Below are positions 12,939 through 24,014 of a stretch of DNA of 64,000 bases, piece after piece. Below the pieces are notes generated by a model. The model saw only the letters and a program-made list of their open reading frames with translations, was not told the DNA's origin and made no database searches. The stretch's first letter is position 1, and the number at the start of each line of letters is the position of its first letter. Source of the stretch: Teratosphaeria epicoccoides (lineage: Eukaryota; Ascomycota; Dothideomycetes; Mycosphaerellales; Teratosphaeriaceae); NCBI GenBank assembly GCA_021401465.1, contig JADDMT010000103.1, forward strand, positions 41,084 through 105,083, in the 5' to 3' direction. A program made the translations under genes and the position numbers.

Positions 12939-13332
12939 TGTTATAGGTTAAAGCACTGTAGCCTGAATCCTAACACGCGCATGAAAGAAACGATCTGTCA
13001 CGTAAGGACAGACACCTAGATCTGTAGGGTTAGTCTACAGACTAACAGAGAAAGGATCTGTTACGTAAGGACAGACACCTAGATCTATAGGGTTAGTCTA
13101 CAGATCTATAGACCTAGGTCTAACAGGTCTAGTAACAGGACTAACAGAGTAGTTACACCTCTCTAGTATATAGGAATAGCTTTAGGCTAGGCAGTTAGGA
13201 GCTTCATGCTTAATCTTCTACTTTGTTAAGTATAGTCAGTTATAAGGTTAATTGCTATTGTCGATATTCTTTACTACTCTTCGAGTCTAACACCTGATCC
13301 TCTTCCTGCTATTAGCATCTACCCTTATGACA
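12939..13332 (+). repeat. 3' LTR of element D
   Basis: 394 bp, same length as the 5' copy and nearly identical apart from scattered C/T and G/A differences. Begins TGTTATAGG and ends CTTATGACA, followed by the CTAGG duplication at 13333-13337. Confidence 0.93.
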
Positions 13333-13337
13333 CTAGG

Positions 13338-15270
13338 ACGGCATCGCGATGGAACTAGAGAGGGTGTAAGCGATAGCAGAATAGCCCGAACTAGCCTTAA
13401 TCTAGGACATTTAGGTCTTCATTAGGTTTGCTAACTACTATCGACAGTTCATTAATAGATTCTCCTGTATTACGGCGCCGCTTAATCGCTATACTAAGGG
13501 CTAGCGACCTAGGGCACAGCATACTAAGACTAGGGCGCTTTAACTTAATGTAGTAGCAAAGTAGTTATTTACTAACCTAAAGTATACCTTTATAACTTTA
13601 CCTGTCCTACGCTATTTTAACCTAAAATGGCCTATTCGGGTCGAGACTAATGCCTCTAGGTACGTAGTTTCAGGCGTTATAAGCTAGTAATAGGAATTCC
13701 GCAGCAAATTGTAGTAGTACCTAGTAGGATACTTCTCAAAGAAGATAAACAGCGCTAAAAGGAACTATGACACCTATAACTAAGAGCTTCTTAGCATTGT
13801 TGCTACCTTCAAGTACTTCCGATACTACCTTGAGGGCGCTACCTACGTAGTAGAGGTCCTGTTAGACTATGCGAACCTCTAATAGTTCATAATAACTAAG
13901 GAGCTTTCCTGATAGCAGGTATAGTAGGCCGAGTAGCTTTCTACCTTTAACATTCAGATTACGTACAAGCCTAAAAGTTAGAATAATCGCAGTGCTATAG
14001 CAGTGCCATAATAAACCTCTAGCTACTTTGCACGTACCCTAGAACTAGTGCAATGTAACTACTACTAGCCCTAGCTACGCTAGTACGTTAAGGACTTTGT
14101 ACATACCTGTTAAGCTTATACCTAGGCGAAGCTAAGAAGATACTAGCTATACGGCCTACTACACGTAGAGCTGCTATCGCTAACCCTATAGGCGGATCTA
14201 ACCCTAGACTTTATTACTAAACTGCTACCTAGCTGTCTACTAGGACAGGTATATAACTCTATACTAGTAGTAGTCGACCGTTATACTAAAATAGCCTATT
14301 ATGTCCCGTGCTAGAAGAATATAATAGCAGAATGCCTCGTAGACATGTTCCTTAGGGAGATAGTGTAACTGCATAGGGTACTAGCTACCTTAACCTCTAA
14401 CTGCAAGCCTATACTAACCTCGAAGTTTTAGTTAATAGTATGTTTCTACCTTAGAGTCTAGCGGAAGCTAAGTACTACGTTCTACCTACAGACAGACAGA
14501 TAGATAGAGCGGCAGAACTAGACGCTAGAGTAGTATCTACGCACATACTACAACTTTAAGCAGGATAACTAGGCCTGCCTGCTCTCTATAGCGGAGTTTG
14601 CGTATAATAATAGCTAACATGTAGCTATAGGAGTTATACTATTCTAAGCAAACTAGCTCTAGGACCCGAGGAGAGCAGCCTAGCCTAAAATGGCCTGAAC
14701 GGCAGGTAACTCAGCCTAGGCGGAGGAGCTAGTACGCGAAATACTAGCAGCTTAGTAGAGCATAAGGGAGCGGCTTACTAAGGCGAAGTAGTTACAGGTA
14801 AAGTACTATAACTAGCATCATACTAACGTGTCCTTCGCTGTTAGGGATGAAGTATACCTCTCTATAGCTAACATTAGGGGCATGCGGCCTAGCAGGAAGC
14901 TAGATCACAAGTAGATCAGGCTATATAAGGTCCTAAAAGTAGTAAACAGGGTAGCCTATACCTTAGACTTGCCTAGCGACATGCATATCTACCCTACCTT
15001 CTACGTATTACTCCTTAAACTAGCTGCTAATAGCCCGCTCTAGGCTAGACTATAGTTAGATTAACAGAGATTCGAGGCGGATACAGACAGTGTGTATGAA
15101 GTAGACAACATTAAGGAGAAACAGGTCGATAAGTTTAGTAATTAGTCCTACCTAGTATTTTAGAAGGGGTATAGTAGCAAAGAGGATACCTAGGAACTAG
15201 TAGTACATATTAGCAAGGCGGCCATAGACGCTTATTAGAAGAAGCTAGGCGGACATTGTCCTCCTTAGGG
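13338..15270 (+). pseudogene. pol: Pol of element F, second part: RT end, RNase H, integrase, chromodomain
   Basis: The frame resumes immediately after element D with DGIAMELERV and FIRFANYYRQFINRFS (family: FIGFANYYRRFI). It continues through RNase H (about 13640-13990, DASRYVVSGVIS, YLVGYFSKKI) and the integrase core (about 14200-14660, LDFITKLLPS, DRYTKIAYYV). It ends with a chromodomain near 15090-15235 (YEVDNIKEK, SYLVF*KGYSSKEDT*E). Stops occupy the Trp positions of the chromodomain. The end is estimated from the last readable motif. With 5241-6500 it makes one interrupted gene. Confidence 0.88.
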
Positions 15271-15479
15271 CAAGAGCAAGCAGATAGGGACACCTTGTTA
15301 CAGGGGTACCTAGAGGGCAACTAAATAGGCTAAACTAGACTAGACTAGTAGGGACTAGACACAAGTGTAGTAGACAGCTAGAAATTACAGCTATCTACAG
15401 CCGCTAGTACTTTGAACAACAACAGGGGCTAGATATATGCTAATTAGCACCTAACTAAGGTTCTCTAGCGCCCTTACTA

Positions 15480-16449
15480 GCTGTCTAGCCTCGCCTAAAC
15501 TACACTCGCACTACTTACGCCTAGACTATACTAGATCGGTCTATTCCGGAATAGACTAGCCTAGTCGCTATCCTTATTATCCTCATGACCCTCATTTAGG
15601 GCCCTGCCCTCTAACTCGCAAGTAGTCAGGACAACAAGCATGCCTAGGAGGTTAGACTTAGGCCTACTATTCTTTATCTTGCTAATACAGGCAGAGATGT
15701 TCTAAAGCGAGGTCGCTATCTCCGTAATACGCGTATTACTAATCCGCTTAATGTGTTTAAGGCGCCTACTAGCCAAGGTATGCTCGATTAGGAACTTTTA
15801 AGCCCTTAAGCTTCTAGATAGGGTTAGTACAGACCGGATTAGACTAAGAGGGACCTAACACTTACATTCGGGGTTAGAGTACTCCTGTTACAAACACGCT
15901 TTGCTACCTTCTTGCTAGATTAGTCCTACCTCTCCTGCCTAAGGTGCTGTAATAAGCCGCTCTCGCTACAAAGGGTGTTACCTAGCTCCCTGCGATCTAG
16001 TTAGCTCTAGTCTAGGCTAGAGTGCCCTAATATAGCACTTACAGAATCGTAGTGCCTACGATCTTCCTAATGCGGCGCATAATAGCCTCCTTCTTGTCAT
16101 TGCTAGCATCATCGGCTAGGGCTTCGATCTCGTAGCGTATAGCCTTCTACCTGTCCTCTTTCGAGGCTAGGAGCTACTAGAGTTAGCTATACTGCACTAG
16201 ACTAGACTAAAATGGACTAGGTTAACCTACCTAGAAGTAGTTCTTGCTACTTAGGCAGTTGCCGCAGTTAGGAGTAATGCTAGCAGGGACAGGCTTGTTC
16301 ATAATAGGACAAAGCTTCTTGATGTTAGCTAGGTTAGGGTCCTTGTAGCAGCTATAGCACAGATTAGCTAGAAACAAGGAAGTAGTTCCTAGGTCATAGT
16401 TATACTCCTTATGCATAACCTTAGCGGCTAATCTCTTCCTGTTCGCCAT
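15480..16449 (-). pseudogene. Antisense Cys-rich frame in element F
   Basis: Starts at ATG 16449 on the minus strand; the first 72 codons are free of stops (MANRKRLAAKVMHKEYNYDL). Cysteines at residues about 31-66 form CYSC, KKLC and NCGNC groups, so a zinc-binding fold is plausible. Reading through later TAG stops, the frame continues to about 15480 with helical, charged segments (KAIRYEIEALADDASNDKKE). It lies between the chromodomain end of pol and the 3' LTR, tail-to-tail with pol, the same position as the antisense frame of element D. No family was recognised. The 72-codon open stretch stands out against the surrounding stop density. Confidence 0.55.
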
Positions 16450-16867
16450 TATATTAAGCCGGCTCGGGCTAGACAGAATTGTTCACAGGTAGTACTACAG
16501 GACTTCAGGGGCTTTTGCGGGACTTTAGGGACGTTTAGGGGCTTTAGGGACTACATGCTACTATTAGTACCTAAATGCCTAAACTGCTGCAAATTAGAGT
16601 AGATTAGACTAATCTGTCCTATTCTTGCTAGCCTAGAGATTTCGCATCTTACTTACTAATTAGATGTAGATGTAAGTTAGAAGGTTAAAAATTAAGCTTT
16701 AAGTTATTTTGTTATTATAGGTATGACTTATTACTAGTAACTTCCCCTTTAGGACTAGTTAATACTACTAAGTTCTATACCTTTCTACTACTTTCTACCT
16801 ATATTAATTATGGATTTTGACACCATTATGCGGGTTTTAAGGACAAAACCTAGGGGAGAGGGGGTAA
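16450..16867. promoter_or_regulatory. 3' untranslated region of F, upstream of its antisense frame, ending in the polypurine tract
   Basis: No coding frame. It separates the antisense ATG (16449) from the 3' LTR and could act as the antisense promoter, though no clear TATA box was identified. The tract GGGGAGAGGGGGTAA directly precedes the LTR at 16868. Confidence 0.5.
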
Positions 16868-17113
16868 TGTCAGGACTACCTCCGCATATCCCTATAGGGT
16901 CTACCTACTAACTTAATAGCCCTAACTAGCCTAGCGTGGCGTGATCCGGCCGGGGTTGTCCCTATTAGGACTAGCCCGGCCTTGGCATAGTAGGGGGACT
17001 CCTTAGTCCCCCTGACTAATCCTACTTCCTTCCTTCTCTATCGATTCGAGTAGTCCTACTATAGACCTATAGTATGTACTTTGACTAGCCTGCACTAGTC
17101 TTACTATCTTATA
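16868..17113 (+). repeat. 3' LTR of element F
   Basis: Starts TGTCAGGACTACC. It ends ATCTTATA, where the 5' copy has ATCTTACA, so the terminal CA itself has mutated to TA. It keeps GTGGCGTG, CCGGCCGG and CTTGGCAT, which are mutated in the 5' copy, and lacks the 45-bp duplication. Followed by the duplication GTAAC at 17114-17118. Confidence 0.92.
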
Positions 17114-17118
17114 GTAAC

Positions 17119-17950
17119 TTAGTCTACTCCTCTTAGACTAACATGCTATTATCTACTAAGAAGGTGTAGTATCTCTCCTAAGAATCTCTTACATTATACT
17201 AAAGTTTCTTCGTGTATTTAGAGTGTAGTTATTCCTAGGCTTTTACTGCTAAGGTATAGGGTATTATGTATCTCCTGTCGTCTTTAGAGATACATCGATT
17301 AATGTAGTACTAGACACTAGCGTCTGCCTTAATATACTCTAGGTAAGTTTTTTCTAGTAGAACCTAACTAGTCCTCTAATAGCGCCTAGTCGCTAATTTA
17401 CTTCTAGTTGTTTTAGTGGCCTTCTCTTTTGTACTTAGTCTAGCTACCCCCTTAGTTAGATATAGGTATAGATCCGGAGGATTACTAATGACTACCTATG
17501 AGCCTACCTTGAAATTCTTAGTTAGTAGGAGGTTTAGGTCAATAATCTATATGACATCCTACATAATCAGGATCCTCCTTAAGGCAGGAAACTAGTAGCG
17601 GTAGTTTAGCCGAGTTAGTGTATTAAATAGTTGTCTCTTCGATTCGGTTTAGGGCTCTATCTTTAGGGTAGCTAGTAAGTCGTTAGAAAGTAGAATTTTG
17701 TAGATAATGTAGGTATGTAGGTTCTCTCTCTAGAGGTTACTACTAACTCTATTCTTAGCTAATAGCTACTAGGCACTTTCACGACTTATCTGTATCTTTA
17801 AAGCTATGCTCTAGTCTCCTAATATAGTGCGGTAGTAGCCTCTAGTCTGCCCTTAATTAGTTAGTAGATTAGCTATACTCTTCTAGTCTAGCTTAGCTCT
17901 TCTAGCTACAGGCAGAACCTAGGCTTATAACCTGTTAAGACAAACGGTTA
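17119..17950 (-). pseudogene. gag: Ty1/copia gag N-terminal part, continuation of the element at 1-3636
   Basis: Minus-strand frame with stops read through: a copia-type gag stretch (LRRILIM*DVI near 17570, DAS*YYINRCISKDDRRYI-like sequence near 17280, then LHSKYTKK near 17210). It is separated from the rest of gag only by element F, and the 5-bp duplication confirms that the two halves were once adjacent. The start codon could not be fixed. The upstream (right-hand) side should lead into the copia leader and 5' LTR, which cannot be delimited because the partner LTR is outside the window. Confidence 0.65.
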
Positions 17951-18616
17951 AATCGCGCTTAGGAGTAGCAACTTAAGAGGTACTAACTAGGTACAAGTAT
18001 TATACATCTATGTATTAAGTATTACATCTTGTCCTAGTTAGAGGTAAGAAGAATCTTCACCTCTGCTAAGATTATAGGGTTACCTAACTAGTCTTAGTCG
18101 CTGCCTAAGGCCACGCATGACTTAGGTGCTACCTAAGGCTCCTTATAGCCTAGGCTAATCCTTTCTCCTACTAGCATGCAACTGCCTAATTTAACATCTA
18201 CTTAGTATAGATATAGTACATAGATTTTTATAGACATTTATACTATAGTTAATAGCTAGCTTTTATGTTCTTACTAGTAATATAATATAGTTAATACTAT
18301 TAGAGGGTATTAGAGCTAAACATACTCTAGTATACTACTCTTAGCATACTATAGACTCTGTCTATTATAGCAGGTATCCCTTTATATGCTAACTTATATA
18401 TCCTATGTCCTATAGGCTTACTACCTAAGTATAGGGATGTAAAAGTCCTACGCGCTACCCTCTCTATAGTACCATAATAGGGATTCTTAAGCCCTATAGT
18501 ATCCCTATAGAATTAGGCGTAGACATGCTTTACTAATTAAGGGGCATTAGGGGATATAAGTACCTCTTACGCTACCTCTATAATAAGCAGAAAGTAGCAC
18601 TATCTTGTACCTATAA
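17951..18616. other. Unassigned sequence, possibly copia leader and 5' LTR
   Basis: No convincing reading frame. It lies where the 5' LTR of the minus-strand copia element would be expected and contains low-complexity TA/TAG-rich sequence. It ends at the boundary of gypsy copy A. Without the second LTR this stays unproven. Confidence 0.35.
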
Positions 18617-18896
18617 TAATATAGATGTACATACTACATAGGGGAAAATTTCTAATTAGGAAAGCATGTCTAAGCCTAACCCTATAGGGGTACTATAGGG
18701 TCAGGAAACCCCTGTAGGGGTACTATAGGGTTAGTAGTATAGGGGCATCCTATGTCAGGCATTAATCCTACTTAGATGACATACAAGCTAACGTATGTAC
18801 AAAGGACCCCCTTACTATGCAGCAGGGTTAGTACATGCTAAGGGTAGGCATTAGAACCTATGCAGCTCTAATAGCCCCCTAGTATTAACCGTATTA
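18617..18896 (-). repeat. 3' LTR of gypsy copy A, with internal deletion
   Basis: Shares TAATATAGATGTA at one end and CCGTATTA at the other with the LTRs of B, but is about 110 bp shorter because an internal segment is replaced by a short unrelated stretch near 18645. Next to it (18897-18910) is CTACCTCCCCTCC, the polypurine tract on the minus strand. Confidence 0.8.
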
Positions 18897-19711
18897 CTAC
18901 CTCCCCTCCTATGAGGATGTCCCTAGCCTTACTAAGTAATACATGTAGAACGCATAGGGTATAGGATATAGTATACTTACACTACACAAGAGTAAACAGG
19001 TAGATAGCCTACATAACATATGTTATATGTATGCCTTAATATCTTCGTAGTAAATACAGGACAGAGGTTACTAACCTAAGGGCGGATATTTAGATCTGTT
19101 ACATGTTAGGCAGCTTCGTAACACCTTTAGTTTACATGCGGATTAAGATGTCATGAAACTATAATTACGTACCTTAGTTAATCTTTAAAATGATAGGGTA
19201 AGCATACGCGCTAGCTTTGCCAAGTAGCTTAGCTATCCCTATTTAGTCATAACTATCAAGAAACACGTTGCAGAACCTTAGGGCTAGTAGGAATGTATGC
19301 GGATACTCTGCGCATACTACTTAAAACAGTAGGAGCGTACTCCTAGCGTAAACCTTGTCACATTTTCATGCTAGTAGACTAGTATAAGTATAGTTAGCAT
19401 ACATGTGTGTTAGCTACGCTATCTATTCTTGCATTATTTAGTCCCTATGTAAGTTAACTAAAGGCAGGTACTCTGTGCATGTACTTTAAGTTACTAGCTT
19501 GACAGTTATAGTAGGTAACAGGGGGGCTACTAGAGGGTATAAAAACCTCGTTACTTCCCTAAACAACCTGTTCTAAAACACTGACATTAACTCTACTTCT
19601 ACCTCGCTTAGCCTTTGCTTCGCTATGTCTACTTGTCTAACCTAGAGCTTCTTCTTCTTTAATTAATCAATTAAGATTAATTAACTACCTAGCTTAGCAA
19701 TAATAGCTTAT
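18897..19711 (+). promoter_or_regulatory. Promoter region of the antisense frame in copy A, TATA box at 19538-19545
   Basis: No coding frame. TATAAAAA at 19538 is conserved in copy B at 27325, at the same distance from the following frame. The sequence between TATA and the coding region (CTGTTCTAAAACACT, then pyrimidine-rich TCTACTTCTACCTCGC) is conserved between A and B and looks like a transcription start region and leader. Confidence 0.55.
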
Positions 19712-20634
19712 ATGTTACAGACTAAGTTTAATGCTACTTACTCTGCCCGCAATTGTTGCTCATGCTAATAATACCTTAACAACCTTAGTAGCTAGGCTGC
19801 AAACATTCCTCCTCTACGTGTTAGTAAGGCGTCCTCTACCTACAAGGTATGCGTGTCCTATACTAACCTAAATGTAGCTAATATCTGCGTTAGCGGGTTT
19901 AATAAGGGTAGTGTCTACTATAACTATGTAGATTGTAATAGCAAGCATCAAAAATGCTAGGACCTCCCTAAGGAGGTATATAGCGAGTACAATTAGCTCT
20001 ACTATAACATTAATGACTTCTAGAACGCACGCGACAAGGGCATTGCTAAAGGCTCTCTAATTATGAACTAGCTTTAGGCTAAGTACTACAAAACGCTTTC
20101 TTATGCTTTACTAAGAAGAAGAAGAAGAAGGCTAGGGCTAAGATTAAGGTTAGCGATAAGGAAGCTAAACCTTCCCTACTTGCGATCCGCACTATGTCTA
20201 GTAAGACGCTAAAGTACAAGCCTCTAAGCAAGATCTTTGAGGAGGAGGAGGATAATTAGGATACCTTTGATCCTAATGTAATCCCTATGCGCTATAGTGT
20301 TACCATACTAGTTACGCTAGAGGAAGACACTAAGTCTAAGGATGTCATTAACACTTATGCTAAGAAGCGCAAGATAATCTTGCGGGCTACGCGTAAGAGC
20401 CGCAAGTACGCCCGGGTCTCTTTGCCTTCTGTCGCTAAGGAGGAAGAAGATGAAGTAGTTGTTACAACTAGACGTAATAAGGCTGTCGCTAGCTCTCTAG
20501 CTACTATAGGCTCTAAAGACAAGCTCTCTTGCAACCTACTAAAGAAGAAGATGCTAGCTTCTCTTTATAGCGTTGCTACTCCTGTTACTCCTAGTCGCTT
20601 TAGGGTGTTTAGTAGTGCCCGTGTAGGTAGGTAG
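19712..20634 (+). pseudogene. Antisense accessory frame of gypsy copy A, with a 115-codon intact C-terminal part
   Basis: Plus strand, opposite to pol. It probably starts at ATG 19712 (MLQTKFNATYSARNCCSC), with Cys-rich sequence early and again near 19930 (VDCNSKHQKC). An internal deletion relative to B shifts the frame near 20090. After a Lys run and an acidic run near 20240, the last part (20287-20634) is open for 115 codons: a basic protein tail rich in Lys, Arg and Ser (KKRKIILRATRKSRKYARVS) ending at TAG 20632. The composition suggests a nucleic-acid-binding or nuclear protein. No domain was recognised. It ends about 250 bp from the pol C-terminus, tail-to-tail. Confidence 0.55.
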
Positions 20635-20879
20635 TCCTTAGCGGACCGTAACAAGAAAGACTCTTCTACTTCGGGTTTAGTTAGGAAGCCCTTAACTAGT
20701 AGTCGCTAAGTATTAGCTACGAAGCTAATCCGAGTATGTCTCTTTTCTTCCTAGGTTCATTTTAGGCGTGCCTTTAGGCATTAATAATGTATAAGTAGGG
20801 CGTTTGTTTCTTGTTGTTACTTCGCGTAGCATGTACTACATACACATATTAAGAACTCTGCTCTAAAACTCTTATCTTC

Positions 20880-23517
20880 CTACAATTTGACCTTCTTAGG
20901 CCCTACTTATAACTCCTTTGTTCTTCAAACTCACGAATAGCTTCTAGAGCGTTCTTGTAGTCCTTAGCTAGAACCTATTATATGTACTTAGGTAGGTATC
21001 CTTTCTACTTTACTAGATAGTACGTTATGCCTTTATGCTAAATACTGTCCTTAATACCCTCGACTTCCTACTCTTTGTTCTCTTCTACTACTAGCATTAG
21101 GTCCGCAGGCTCTTTGCCCTTACGCTATACCTATAGTTTAAGTAGAGATATGTAGAAGACATTATGCACATAATACAATAATAGTAACGATAGCTAGTAC
21201 GCCTGTAAACCTATCGCGTTACGTATCTAGAAGGGTCCGACAAGCCTTAGCATCATCTTCTTATTTAGAAGTTTTAGCTTAAGATTCTTTGTTAATAGTA
21301 ATACCTTTATACTAACTACATACTACATTAGTTTAGCACGGGCGTTTTATGTTTAATCTAGGATTCTAGGGCCCTTTTCTAGTGTTCTTTTAGCACTAGA
21401 TGTACCTTGCGCATACGCTATGCTAATTCTATGGCAGCCGGCACCCTCTCCTTAGAAGATTCGTCCTAAGGTAGTTCTAGGTATATTTCTAAATTAAAGT
21501 CATAAAGAATCTGAAATAGCATCATGCGTATAGTAGCATGTACGCTATTATTAACTGCAAATTCCGCCATAGGAATTACGTCAGCCTAGGCATCCTAGTT
21601 CTTAGCGTAGTAGCACTAAAGGTACTACTTAAGCGTCTAGTTCATATGTTTGGTCTAACTATTAGTCTGTAGATAGAATGCTATACTTAGGCGGTACTTA
21701 ACACGTGCCTTAAACACAAATTCTTGCTAGTATTTACTAGTAAAGACAGAACCTCGATCTAATAGAATACTTCGGGGTATACTAAAGCGCTATACAACTT
21801 CGTCACGAAGTAGTTACGCAAGCTTACTACTTATGCACTTTTTTGTACATAGGATAAAGACATTCATCTTCGAGTATTAGTTAACTACTATAAGGACAGT
21901 ATTAACTATATTGCCTCTCTACTTTGCTAGTAGCAAGTTAGTAATGAAATCTATAGTCAGGTCTTGCTATAGTCTCTCTAGTAGTAGGAGCGCCTAAGTA
22001 TCGCCATAGGGGTAATAGTACCGAGATTTGCTAATCTAGTAGGTCTAGCAGGATTTGACATAGTTAGAAACATCCTGTTCTAGCGTTAGTTACTAGTATT
22101 TATATCTGAGAAGCGCATTCGTCTTCTCTACGCTAAAATAGCCCGCAAGTTTATTGTCATGATAAATACAGAGGAGCTATAAACAGAGTACATAGTTAGT
22201 AGGCACGTAGAGCCTATTCCTAAAGTACTACAAGTTGCCTGACTTAGTCTAGTACTTCGGACCGCCTACAGTATCCTAGAGGGCTACACCCTTATTAATT
22301 AACTCTAGTTCTCCCTCTTGTAACCGCTAAACAAGTCTCGAGACTTCTTTAAAGAGTTCTTTAGATATTACATGCTTACTACATGTAAGCTAGTTAACTG
22401 CTATACAGAATAAGCTAGACATAGTTGCTACAACTACTAGATAGGAGAGTTCATCGCTAGCAGAGGCTATAAGGCCCTACTAGGCCTGTAGTTAACCTAT
22501 AAGAGGAGCTAAGAACAGGTCGCTACCCTAAACTACAAGCTTTGTCTATAGCATAGGGAGGAGCTATTAGTTACCCTACTCCCTAGTATTGTAGTCTAGT
22601 TGTCATAAAGGACCGTTAGCTAGATTCGTCTTCCTAGATTAATAGTAGATAATGAAGTTAAAGCTAGCAAGGAAAGTCGCCTACCTTGCTTACTAACTAC
22701 TTTGCTGCTTTATACCTATAAAGCTACAAAGGTTGTTATAGTTAGTAAGCACCTTAATAGGGTGCGCTATGCCTCTAGGGTAGTATTAGTACTCCTTAAA
22801 GCCGTTAACAATAGCTAAAAGCGCTTAGTCGTAAGTCTCGTAATTAAGCTTAGCGCCCTGCATCTTCTGTAACTAGAAGGCAATTAGGTACTATTACGTA
22901 CTACCTTTATGTAACTAGAGCTACAATGTAATTACGGCTATTACGAATTTTGAAGCATTAGTCTCTATCTAGATCTTTGTAGTAGAGTTAAAGTACTAAA
23001 GTATAGGCGTAGTTTAAAAGCTGCTTTAAGTTTAGAGAAAGCCTTGCTCTAAGCCTCCTCCTTAGGCACTATTCCTAGCTTTTTACCTTAATTTGCACCT
23101 TTTACGAGAGCCGTAAGAGGAGCCACGATCTTCGAATAGGACCGTAAAAATCTATAATAGAAGTTCATAAATCCTAGGAACACCTGTGCTTCTTAGGGGG
23201 TAGTTAGTCGCGGCTACTCTACGATTATAGACAACTCCTTTCATAGAGACAATTTATCTAAGAAACTTAATCCTATCCGTAAGTAATAAGTACTTCTTTA
23301 GGTTTGTATATAGAGTAAACTTATAGAGTCTTTTAAGTACTATCTTTAGATGCTAAATTTGCTCCTCCTTTAGGTTAGAGTAAACTAGTATATCGTCTAA
23401 ATATACTACGTAGTAGGTATTAACAAGGCCGGCTAGGGCCCGATTAATATACGCTTAGAAAGTCGCTAGTGCATTAGTTAATCTTAATAGCATCACTATA
23501 TACTTAAAGTGTCTATA
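20880..23517 (-). pseudogene. pol: Pol of gypsy copy A: RT, RNase H, integrase, chromodomain (truncated)
   Basis: Minus strand. The C-terminal chromodomain is readable at about 20890-21080 (EVEGIKDSI*HKGITYYLVK*KGYLPKY, then REFEEQRS). Integrase and RNase H extend to about 22990. RT follows to 23517, where the element is cut by LTR C1 just beyond the catalytic-motif region. Alignment by eye with B is close and collinear. Stops are at Trp/Gln positions as elsewhere. The reading direction is opposite to the accessory frame at 19712-20634. Confidence 0.85.
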
Positions 23518-23926
23518 TGTTACGGAATGTTCTAGGGCTAAGCTTTAGCTAATCAGAGTCTACATAACAAGCAGGGACAGCGCTATAGAGTGCTCTACTA
23601 CTCTGTAGTACTCTGTCGAACAGAGTAATAGAGTAGCATAGAGTACTAGGTATAGCCGCTACAGAACGCTCTACTATTCTGTAGTACTCTATCGAATAGA
23701 GTAATAGAGTAGGACAGAGTACTAAAGAATCTCTTATGTATTTAGGAACGTTAAGATGCCCTTTTAGCTTCGATGCGTTTAACTTATGTTACATACTTAC
23801 TACTTAGAGTTACCTTTATACTAATCATTCTGTCTTAGCTCCTGCTTATGTTAGCTCTCTCTAAAGAAGCCTTAGCTTGCACGTAATAAGAAGTTACCTA
23901 ACTACCTGTCGCGAGTAACTGTAACA
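23518..23926 (+). repeat. 5' LTR of gypsy element C1, with 76-bp hairpin repeats
   Basis: Begins TGTTACGG and ends GTAACTGTAACA (inverted termini TGTTAC/GTAACA). The distal part, from TATGTATTTAGGAACGT onward, matches the LTR at 38596-39007. The U3 part instead contains two copies (23592 and 23668, period 76) of a self-complementary block of the type CTCTACTACTCTGTAGTACTC. Confidence 0.85.
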
Positions 23927-24014
23927 CTTTAAACACCCCTAGGATAAGCGCCTTATTACAAGTTAGAAGGGGAACTCCTGCCCCTAGCGAGACAAGTAGT
24001 ACTTAACGTACTAC

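Larger units (their letters stand above)
6501..13332 (+). mobile_element. Ty3/gypsy retrotransposon D, full length (6832 bp), nested in element F
   Basis: Two LTRs of 394 bp each (6501-6894 and 12939-13332), perfect 5-bp target duplication CTAGG, polypurine tract GGAGGGGGATA just before the 3' LTR. Internal order: gag with zinc knuckle, protease with intact DSG, RT with intact YLDD, RNase H, integrase, chromodomain, then an antisense Cys-rich frame. It is younger than F because it sits inside it. The frames are readable for long stretches but carry many TAG and TAA stops. Confidence 0.95.
3637..17113 (+). mobile_element. Ty3/gypsy retrotransposon F, full length, split by nested element D
   Basis: Bounded by two related LTRs (3637-3926 and 16868-17113) and a perfect GTAAC target duplication. 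Internal order on the plus strand is gag, RT, RNase H, integrase, chromodomain, followed by an antisense frame and a polypurine tract. Element D (6501-13332) is inserted inside the RT region, and the pol frame resumes exactly after D. Removing D leaves an element of about 6.6 kb. It is inserted in the gag of the minus-strand copia element. All frames are disrupted by RIP-type stops, so the element is not autonomous. Confidence 0.93.
18617..23517 (-). mobile_element. Ty3/gypsy copy A (same family as B), truncated inside RT
   Basis: Starts with an LTR at 18617-18896 and contains the antisense frame and minus-strand pol in the same order as complete copy B (26296-34575). Homology stops at 23517, inside RT, where the LTR of element C1 begins. 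The 5' half of the element (gag, protease, 5' LTR) is not seen in the window. The antisense region is shorter than in B through an internal deletion near 20090. Confidence 0.85.
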
